In this document: piece after piece, positions 55,664 through 64,000 of the stretch
How positions within the stretch are numbered: the first letter of the stretch is position 1
Layout of the letters: each line of letters starts with the position of its first letter
DNA from: Saccharina japonica
Taxonomy: Eukaryota; Sar; Phaeophyceae; Laminariales; Laminariaceae
Assembly: GCA_008828725.1 (NCBI GenBank)
Contig: MEHQ01000050.1
Span: 1 to 64,000, forward strand
Length of the DNA: 64,000 bases
Reading direction: 5' to 3'
Made by a program: the position numbers and the translations under genes
The notes under the pieces: generated by a model
What the model saw: the letters and a program-made list of their open reading frames with translations, nothing else
Database searches by the model: none
What the model was told of the DNA's origin: nothing

Positions 55664-57885
55664 CTGTAGTGCGTGTGGGGACCGCCGGGTGAGGGGACCC
55701 CAGGGAGTTTTTTGGGCAGCGGGACCGCCGGGTTGGGGGACGCACAAGGGTTTTTGGGCAGCGGGACCGCCATGTTAGGGGACCGCCAATGGAACTTTGA
55801 CAGCGGGGACCGCAATGTTAGGGGACCGCCAATGCAACTTGGGCAGCGGGGCCGCCGATTTTGTAGGGCCTAAAAACGTCGTGGTCAGAGCTACGTACGC
55901 AGGGATTGTAACCTATACTTCCACGAAAGCTTTTTTTACTTCCTTCCATGGTTACTTCCATGGAAGTTGTTTTACTTCGATGGAAGCTTATTTACTTCCA
56001 CGAAAGGTTTTCGACTTCCAGGTGATTCAATTATATTTTACTTGCATATAAATTAAACATGGACGCGAAAAAGTCAAGTTACTTCCAGGAAGAAAGTGTT
56101 TTTGCTTTTTTCACGGAATTAAAAAAATACTGACCATGAAGGAATACTACCTCCATAAAGCAAATGAAAAATAGACCATAATGTGGTAGATCCGATCTGA
56201 GTTACGACTATTCAATAGGAAGGAGAGAGGAAAAGGAGAGGGCGATGATGATAAATGTGGGTTGGAATATTTATACCAGGGTACACCTTTTGGTATAGAC
56301 TTGAGGATATTCATACGTTGTGGTATAGATTTGAGAATATTTGTACTTTTTAGTACAGATTTGAGAATATTTGTACTTTTATTTGAACTTTCTAGTACAG
56401 ATTTGAGAATATTTGTACTTTTATTTGAACTTTCTAGTACAGATTTGACAATATTTGTACTTTTATTTGTACAGATTTGAAAATATTTGTACTTTTGAGT
56501 ACAGGTTTGAGAATAGTTGTACGTTTTAGTACAGATTGGAGAATATTTGTATTTTTGTTTGAGACTATTTGTACTTTTTAGTACAGATTAAAAAATATTT
56601 GTACTTTTTAGTACATATTTGAGGATATTTGTACTTTTAAGTACAGATTTGAAAATATTTGTACTTTTTAGTACAGACTTGAGAATGTTTGTACTTTTTA
56701 GTACAAATTTGAGAATATTTGTACTTTTTAGTACAGATTTGAGAATAATTGTACGTTTTAGTACAGATTTGAGAATATTTGTACTTTTTGTAGGGAATAT
56801 TTGTACTTTTTAGTACAAATTTGAGAATATTTGTACTTTTTAGTACAGATTTGAGAATATTTGTACTTTTTAGTACAGATTTGAAAATATTTGTACTTTT
56901 TAGTACAGACTTGAAAATATTTGTACTTTTTAGTACAGATTTGAGAATATTTGTACTTTTTAGTACAGATTTGAGAATATTTGTACTTTTTAGTACATAT
57001 TTGAAAATATTTGTACTTTTTGTAGAGAATATTTGTACTCTTAGTACAAATTTGAGAATATTTGTACTTTTCAGTACAGAATTGAGAATATTTGTACTTT
57101 TTAGTACAGATTTGAGAATATTTGTACTTTTTAGTACAGATTTGAAAATATTTGTACTTTTTAGTACAGATTTGAGAATATTTGTACTTTTTAGTACAGA
57201 TTTGAAAATATTTGTACTTTTTAGTACAGATTTGTATATATATAAATACTTCGAAGTATATAGATATTATCCATCAATTTATATTATTCATCATCGCCCT
57301 CTCCTTTCCCCTCTCCTTCCTATTGAATAGTCGTAACTCAGATCGGATCTACCACATTATGTGTCTATTTTTCATTTGCTTACATGGAGGTAGTATTCCT
57401 TCATGGTCAGATTTTTTTTTAATTCCGTGAAAAAAGCAAAAACACTTTCTTCCTGGAAGTAACTTGACTTATTCGCGTCCATGTTTAATTTATATGCAAG
57501 TAAAATATAATTGAATCACCTGGAAGTCGAAAACCGTTCGTGGAAGTAAATAAGCTTCCATGGAAGTAAAACAACTTCCATGGAAGTAACCATGGAAGGA
57601 AGTAAAAAAAGCTTTCGTGGAAGTATAGGTTACAATCCCTGCGTACGTAGCTCTGACCACGACGTTTTTAGGCCCTACAAAATCGGCGGCCCCGCTGCCC
57701 AAGTTGCATTGGTGGTCCCCTAACATTGCGGTCCCGCTGCCAAAGTTCCATTGGCGGTCCCCTAACATGGCGGTCCCGCTGCCCAAAAACCCTTGGCGGT
57801 CCCCCAACCCGGCGGTCCCGCTGCCCAAAAAAACCCTGGCGGTCCCCTCACCCGGCGGTCCCCACACGCATTACAGTACTACCAT
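55664..57885. mobile_element. Foldback element with internal 30-bp minisatellite
   Basis: The arms (55664-56260 and about 57287-57885) are inverted copies with a modest number of differences. From outside in, each arm has GGGACCGCC..GGGCAGC subrepeats, ACTTCCATGGAAGT palindromes, a GATCCGATCTGAGTTACGAC segment shared with the 220-bp arm repeat, then the central array (56285-57240). No transposase. This is the architecture of Foldback-type elements. The outer left edge is blurred by the N at 55663, so no target duplication can be read. Confidence 0.8.
56285..57240. repeat. 30-bp minisatellite (about 30 copies)
   Basis: The unit contains TTTGTACTTTTTAGTACAG followed by ATTTGAGAATA, so every unit carries the small palindrome GTAC...GTAC. 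A period of exactly 30 keeps one plus frame open as a 10-residue repeat (RIFVLFSTDL) over more than 140 residues. I regard this as a consequence of repeat length unless expression is shown. Confidence 0.95.
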
Positions 57886-58200
57886 GCGCTTTGACCCGAT
57901 TGTTTTCTAAATTTACGAACTTTTCCCTGATAGTCTTCTGAAATGTTCGGCTCGCCATTCTCGGGACGCGGAACACTTCACTCCTTGGACAGGTCGTGAT
58001 CTATATATGTTGTTATAGTGCGTTTAGTCCTTTCTCTTGCAGCCGCGAAAGGTTGGTGTGCAGGGCCTGCACATAGTACAGATATATCCAAACGAGGAAA
58101 TCCGTGCCATGGATCGGGCAGACCATACGGGCGGGTCCCACCTGCCAACATGAACTAAAATATAAATATCAACGATGTGGAATAAATCTGCCTTCAAAGA
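57886..58200. other. Non-coding spacer
   Basis: No supported feature. Confidence 0.4.
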
Positions 58201-58470
58201 TCTAGATCGTGTGACGTGGGGACCGCGATCTTGTCCGAAGCGCTCAACATTCTGCCCATAATATCCGAGATCGGGATTACATACTGGCCTTCTAAAGATT
58301 TTATTCATGTGACGTGCGGGCCGCGTTCTTTGTCCGAAGCGATGTTGAAACATTCTTGCTCAATAATAATCAACGATTCGGGATTTTATCTGCCATTTAA
58401 AGATAAGAAGATTAAATGCGGCGTGGGAGAATCCGCGATCTTGTCGGAAAGTGCTGAAACTTGTCTGCCT
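58190..58470. repeat. Degenerate 100-110 bp tandem repeat, about three copies
   Basis: TTGTCCGAAG lies at 58231 and 58330 and TTGTCGGAAA at 58441; each copy also has CCTTCTAAAGAT-like, GTGACGTG and ATATCCGAGATCGGGATT-like words. Copies are strongly diverged. Confidence 0.7.
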
Positions 58471-58640
58471 GCACTATTTTCTCGGACAGCACTGGAGAAG
58501 CAGCAAGCAAGCAACAAATGAGTACGCCCCCCCCCCATGCGCGGGTCTATGGTCATACGACTACGGCCACGCACGACGTGAGTACACCCCACCCCGTCCC
58601 TCTATCCCGTCTGGAAAGGGATGCGTAGTGACTGGTCAAG

Positions 58641-59400
58641 TTAGGGCCATTCCTAACGAACAAAAAAAAATCACGATTCGTGACGTTTTGGCATGACAAA
58701 ATATCACGATTCGTGATGTTTCTTTCCTAACGAAAATTGGTGCTTTTTCGTCACGTTTCGTGATATTTTCAAATTATAAAGAATCCGATATTTTCAAACC
58801 AACGGTATTTGAGGGTGGGGCCAACTCTCGCAGGTAGGTCACGGCCAGGCCGTGCCGGGCCGACCGCGCCCGACCCGGCCCGTGATTCAAACCATGGGCA
58901 GAGGCCCGACACGGTCTGTGATATTCAAACCTCATGCGCCGTCGGCCAGGCCAGGTCCGCGCGAGGTTCCCATCTCGCTGACATGTCGTCTGCTCTGCCT
59001 GGCCCATGAGATTTTCAGATTATTTTTGCTTTTTCTTCACGCTGTGTCTCCGCCTCCTCGAGATTTCGAGGTCACATCATGCTCGTTACCCCGCACCCAG
59101 CAGTGTCTTTAGGCAGCCACTCGCTGTCCACAACCGGCGTACGAAGCAGGGCCTGGCATGCCCCTATACCGGCCATCGGATACCGTTGGTGTCGGGTGGG
59201 TTACGTAGTGCCTTGATCAGGCGTATTTTGAGCCACGACAAATGTCGTGAATCGTGATTTTGTTTTTTTTTAAGAAATTGTAAAACAATTGGCGTCATGA
59301 ATCGTGAGGTTTTTGTCGTGAATCACGACAAAAAAAATCACGATTCACGACAAAAACCTCACGAATCGTGATTTTTTTTGTTCGTTAGGAATGGCCCTTA
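58641..59400. mobile_element. PIF/Harbinger-type MITE with TTA target duplication
   Basis: TTA flanks the element at 58641-58643 and 59398-59400. The ends between them start GGGCCATTCCTAACGAAC and match as inverted repeats for about 40 bp, continuing into TCACGATTCGTGA. A 3-bp TTA/TAA duplication and GG-starting ends are known marks of PIF/Harbinger elements. The 754-bp interior has no transposase, a GC-rich part (58840-58980), the CCTCCTCGAGATTTCGAGG module shared with the 2.5-kb repeats, and a perfect 22-bp hairpin at about 59305-59366. Confidence 0.85.
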
Positions 59401-60334
59401 GAAAGCGCGTGGTGTGCTGTACTGCTGACGGCAAAACAGGCACCAACGGGAAACTGTGACACGCAAGCAGGGAGCAGGTGAACATCACTCGACACAGAGA
59501 AGGTGACTGTATAGCAATGTTGCATACATACCCAGTACCTGGCAGTTCAATGACCTAGACGCAGAATCAAAAACGTTTTTGAGACTACATCGAGCAAGTT
59601 ATGCGTTGATTGGGAGCAGCAGGTCTGAGCACTAGAACTGGAACTATGTCGTGTTCGGTAGGGACTACAGTAGTGGTATGGTGTCATGGTACCAGACATA
59701 CTGTAGTATTACTGCTGTAAAAAAGACGAAAACTATATTTTTTAAAAGACTCAAGTACTCTTTGGTTAGTGTTTTTGACCGAAGGCCTAACTAACTGAAA
59801 AAATTGCCGCCCCCCTCGTTGCCGCCCCACTCGTAGCACACATCCGCATCGCCGACAAGGTTTTGTTTTCGTATTTGGTTGTTTTTTACTTCGCAATGGG
59901 CACTGACACGAAAGTGATACTCAAGATGCTTCCCTCCATCTTCCTTGTTTTGGTCATTTGAATAATGTATCTGACACTGATGCCGCGTTTCCCACTCGAG
60001 CGCTAACGTCTGACAGCTTCAACCGCAGACCATGCCGGAGGACGGTACACCAAGGTTACGTTCGTGGAGCTTCCTTCGAGGTTGGCGCGTCATCTAAAGG
60101 GCCTAACTTTTGAGGTATGCCGTCAATTCAGCGAAATATGGGTATCCTTTCTATGTCGACTTTCCTTGTCGATGACGTCAGACGTGGTTTATTCAGCACG
60201 GGCATCGCCAACACTACTGTCGAAAGAAATAATGGGAGCGTAAACATTGAAAGAAGTGTTACGGAGTTGTATTAGCTCGCCTCCCGGACACCTGTCAGAA
60301 GTTGCAAAGTCAAAATTGAAAATCTAATCCAAAG
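59401..60334. other. Spacer with a relic TIR end
   Basis: 59635-59672 resembles one end of the TIR element at 4259-4775. Otherwise no supported feature. Confidence 0.45.
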
Positions 60335-60880
60335 GCAAGTTCGGTAGGGTATACCGGTACCGGGGGTATATTTGTCGCGCGTACCGAACTTACCGAACGA
60401 AGTGTCGGGTGCCAGTATTGAAAAAGTGCCGAACTTACCGAAATGTCCGGTACAGGTATTGAAAAAGAACCAAACTTACCGAATTGTCGGGTACCGGTAA
60501 TGAAAAAGTACCGAACCTACCGAAGTGTTCGATAGGGTATTAAGCACACTACCGAGAAAATACCGATACCCCCGGTATTGCGGCCGAGGGTATACCGGTA
60601 CCCAGTGTATATTTAGGTGAGCGTACCGAACTCACCGAAGTGCCCGGTACCGGTAATAGAAAAATACTGAACTTACCGAAGTGTCGGGTACCGGTATTGA
60701 AAAAATACCGAACTTACTGTCGGGTACCNGTATTGAACAAAATCGGGCTTACCGCAGTGTCGGATATCGGTATTACAAATATACCGATCCTACCCAAGCG
60801 TCAGGTATACCAGTCGGAATTTACCGAGTAAATACCCCCGGTATATTTCGGTACGTACCCTACCGAATATACCCTAAATA
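60335..60880. repeat. 41-bp minisatellite, array 1
   Basis: The unit is built on CCGAACTTACCGAAGTGTCG and GGTACCGGTATTGAAAAA; TTACCGAA positions step by 41 bp (60435, 60476). It is interspersed with a second unit containing CCCCCGGTATATTT. One N lies at 60729. Confidence 0.92.
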
Positions 60881-62619
60881 AATGTGTACTCGTATATAGC
60901 GACAGCAAACAGATGGCGGCGGCAACGGCGGACAAAACGTCAATGCCGCCGCCCCCATCCCAACCACGTAGCACGCGGCAGTACGGTTAGCAGCAGCCAC
61001 AGCCCAACAGCAAGAACAACACAGAACACAGCAGCAGAGGGGCAGAAGCAGCAGATTCAACTTGAGCGATGTGTTGCTGCTGTGGGCTCTACTGCTGTAT
61101 ATTTGCAATATATTTGATACAGTCCACGCGTGCCATGGCCATCGAGTGCTACGCTTGTTGCCCGTTTTAGACCCCAACTTTCCAACTACTAAGCCCGGTA
61201 TACGGTTAAGATCATCGGTGACCTCGCGTTGTACTGCTACCGCTGCTGCTGGTAAATCACCCTATCCCCCGCCACCCTCGTCTAACAACGAATTATGTGA
61301 TATAGATGTACACGATTGCTTTGCCAAATATCATACTGGTCGCCTCTATTCGGGTTATATAGTATCAGTGCGCAGAATGATCATGGGATACCCTTGTTAC
61401 ATTGTCCTGCTGACCCGGGTGGTATGCAGGGGGGTCAATAAACTATATCCTTAACAAATAATAAGCACATAACACGCGCGAACGGCTTCTTTTTAAATCG
61501 AGTAGTAACTACCAGGTCCCTAGTGCATCACGAAGCCCACACCAACACCACAAATGACACATAGAACAAAAATTCTACGCAGCTCGCAAAGTTGAGTATC
61601 TACTATTCAATCGGTTGAACTCACAGCTGACGTATTTAAGATAGTATAGCGGTCGCTAGAAACTCGCGCAGCAGGATATTAGTAACTGTCGTCAACTTGT
61701 GTGCATTGGTGGGAAAAAAAAACAGGAAAAAACGTCGACAACGTGCCCCGAGAACCCCCTCTGCCCTCCATTCAGGCCGTACACGCGCATGACGCGCAGG
61801 CTATGGCAAAGAGGATCGGCTCCACATGCGGCGGCCTGAAATCACTTGGCTTTTGTATATTGGTCTGGAAATGACTTGAAATTGTATGGGGGTCTGAAAT
61901 GACTTGATTTTTGTATGGTGGGTCTGAAATGACTTCACCAACATGTGTGCAGTAGTGGGGAAAAACAACAGGAAGAAACGAGGGTCACGGGTTGGAAACC
62001 ATGTTGACCACGTTATTTTCGCTGTTAGAGTTGCAGTACGTTCACCTATAGAAGTAAAGAAAAACTGAACTTTCCCACCACTTGTACGAGTAGGGTAACA
62101 GGTAGTACATATGCTTATCATCTCGATGGTCAGGGGTTCGAGACGTCCGTATACCTCTCACAACTTCTTTTTTTATGAGAGAGTACAACGAATTAGACAG
62201 TCAAAATTATGATAATGTGTTGGATAACAACGTAGTAGACGAATAAAATTCTGAGAATTTGATGAAAAGTGCCAACGGAAAAGTGCAGACAGATTCAACT
62301 GTTTAATCAAGAATAAAAATGGTCGACGCTTTCTCGCAAGGGGTCCCTATCACGAGAGACTTGGTCAAAATTAGAAACTCGGATTAATAAGATCAGCTAT
62401 AATTTCGCTCCATACTCTCGGTGGTTGTTGTGTTGTGTCTACAGCCATGCATGGTGGCTGTGATATGAGTGCGTTGTGTCACTCCAGAGCCAAGCAACAG
62501 ATACATACGTAAAAAATGCAGAGAAGACTGCTGCTGCCACAAAAATGTATGCACTCATAAATGCATATTGTGTGTCCGTATTGCATACATGTACATACCG
62601 GATTCCCCGGTTTCGAGGC
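60881..62619. other. Spacer without a supported gene
   Basis: Contains a short GACTTG/TCTGAAATGACTTG repeat (61840-61935) and a tRNA-like GGGGTTCGAGACG near 62133 that does not fold. A 130-codon plus frame at 61062-61454 starts at ATG but has no recognisable domain and a low-complexity Ala/Thr/Pro middle; it could be an exon but I do not call it. Confidence 0.4.
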
Positions 62620-63310
62620 CGCACTGGTCACCGCCGGTATTGTGGTCGAGGGCATACCGGTACCCGGGGTATATTCGGATAGGCGTACCGAACTTACTGA
62701 AGTGTCGGGTACCGGTATTGGAAAGGTACCGAACTTACCGAAGTGTCGGGTACCGGTGTTGGAAAAGTGCGGAACTTGCCGAAGAGTTCGACAGGATATC
62801 GGGCCCGGTAACGAACAAATACCGGTGCCCCCGATGTTGTGGTCAAGGGTATACCGGTACATGGGGTATATTTGGGCGGGCGTACCGAACTTACCGAAGT
62901 GTCCGGTACCGGTATTGTAAAAATACCGAACTTACCGAAGTGTCGGATACCGGTATTGAATAAATGCCGAACTTACCGAATTGTCGGGTACCGGTATTGA
63001 AAACGCAAGAACTTATTGAAGTGTTCGGTTGGGTATCGAGCCCGGTACCGAACAAAGACCGGTACCCCCGGTATTGCGGTCGAGGGTATACCGGTACCTG
63101 TGGTATATTTGGACGGGCGCACCGAACGTACCGAGGTGTACGGTACCGGTATTGGAAAAATACCGATTTTACCGATCTGTCGGATACCGGTTTTGAAAAA
63201 ATATCGAAGTTACCGATTTGTCGGGTACCGGTATCTAGGTCATACCGAACTTACCGAAGTGTCGGGTACCGGTAATTACCGAGAAAATACCCCTGGTATA
63301 CCTCGGTGAA
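62620..63310. repeat. 41-bp minisatellite, array 2
   Basis: Same unit as array 1, with the same interspersed longer unit (GGTATATTTGG..GGGCGTACCGAACTTACCGAAG) at about 62660, 62870 and 63105. That larger period of about 210-235 bp shows a higher-order organisation. Confidence 0.92.
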
Positions 63311-64000
63311 AATATCCGTGTTGGCGCCTGCACGCGGGGCGAGACAATTATTCTGACGTGTAGTGTACGGACCAAGCTTAACATGTAGGTCATTACACCC
63401 GAAGGACGGAGTGGTCGCATTGTAGAATAAAATATAATCATATATATGGGCTATTAATGACATACTCGAATGTAAAGGGTCAACACGGCGCAGAAATGCA
63501 GCTGGGGGACGCTGGGATTTCGCTGCGCCGCCCAGCGTCCATGTTTGCAGTTTCAGGTCGCGGATAAGGTCGCGACCGCTACACGCGTACGAAGCAGCGT
63601 ACTGCTGTAACTGCTCACTTCCTGCTTTGGTTGCAGAACGAAGTCAACGAGGACTTCCATAAAGTACGATACTATCGAAAACAATGATATGCGTGCGATT
63701 TTATAAACAACACTCGTTTGTCATTTTTTTGCAATTGCGGCGTGAAAACGATGTGGAACTTACGAGTACGAATTTCGCGCATAAGAGCGTGAAACCGGAC
63801 TCATTGCTCGTACATGCTACCAGCCTTAATGTGTGACAGCAGTCTCCTTACCTACTTCATGTGTAGAAGCGTGAAAGCAGTACTCCGTGTATGAAACCTG
63901 ACGAATGCACTTGGTGAAGATCGACGAAGAATGTCGATGCCGATGCTGTCGAGTAGATGATGCTGATCCTCTGAGGTTTTGTAATGCGTGTGTGGACCGC
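63311..64000. other. Non-coding to window end
   Basis: Contains a GC-rich inverted pair GCGCAGAAATGCAGCTGGG / CCCAGCGTCC around 63485-63540; nothing else supported. Confidence 0.4.

Noticed and set aside
56821-57330. Genuine repeat protein from the 30-bp array
   Set aside because: Length divisible by three suffices to explain the open frame; the units vary without an obvious protein constraint and no start context is convincing.
60335-60880. CRISPR-like array
   Set aside because: Units are contiguous tandem copies without unique spacers, in a eukaryotic repeat context; the same holds for the 30-, 42-, 57- and 70-bp arrays.
62080-62160. tRNA gene
   Set aside because: A GGTTCGAGAC-like word is present, but the D-arm, anticodon arm and acceptor stem do not pair.

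Overview
This window looks like a gene-poor, repeat-dense piece of a eukaryotic nuclear genome, possibly an alga or related protist; the sequence does not settle the taxon. Reasons: an APE-type LINE, an LTR element, PIF/Harbinger- and hAT-like terminal-inverted-repeat (TIR) elements, a probable spliced gene, many minisatellites, and long tracts with no coding signal. Five isolated N bases mark weak points of the assembly (52128, 53864, 53924, 55663, 60729).

Layout. 1-2290: tandem composite units, each a head, an array of 183-bp repeats and a tail. 2750-2940: a 42-bp minisatellite. 3344-3721: a small hypothetical ORF. 4259-4775: a TIR element. 4960-19165: scattered repeat families, namely TACTCGGAGTA blocks, a roughly 220-bp arm repeat, a 225-bp tandem array, a tRNA-like insert between 75-bp direct repeats, CCACCA microsatellites and a TIR element at 13368-14242. 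19858-20811: an internally deleted LINE. 21377-23179: the best host-gene candidate, minus strand, with clear splice signals. 24424-28971: an LTR element with 302-bp LTRs, a 5-bp target duplication and a coiled-coil/Gln-rich gag-like ORF but no visible pol. 29805-31360, 39490-42000 and 45105-47570: three copies of an undescribed repeat of up to 2.5 kb, the last two in inverted orientation. 32787-36539: a hAT-like TIR element full of tandem repeats. 47567-48335: another TIR element. 48812-55662: a perfect 783-bp inverted repeat enclosing a nearly full-length LINE (minus strand). 55664-57885: a foldback element with a 30-bp internal array. 58644-59397: a PIF/Harbinger-type MITE with TTA target duplications. 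60335-60880 and 62620-63310: two arrays of a 41-bp repeat.

How the parts relate. Most of the window is explained by repeat families that nest in, or share modules with, one another. A Harbinger-like core lies inside two of the 2.5-kb repeats. The arm repeat of the small foldback elements recurs inside the larger one. One LINE copy is a deletion derivative of a relative of the other. The only host coding signal I would defend is the minus-strand spliced gene around 21.4-23.2 kb, with weaker hints at 3.3 kb and in the Gly-rich frames beside the LTR element.
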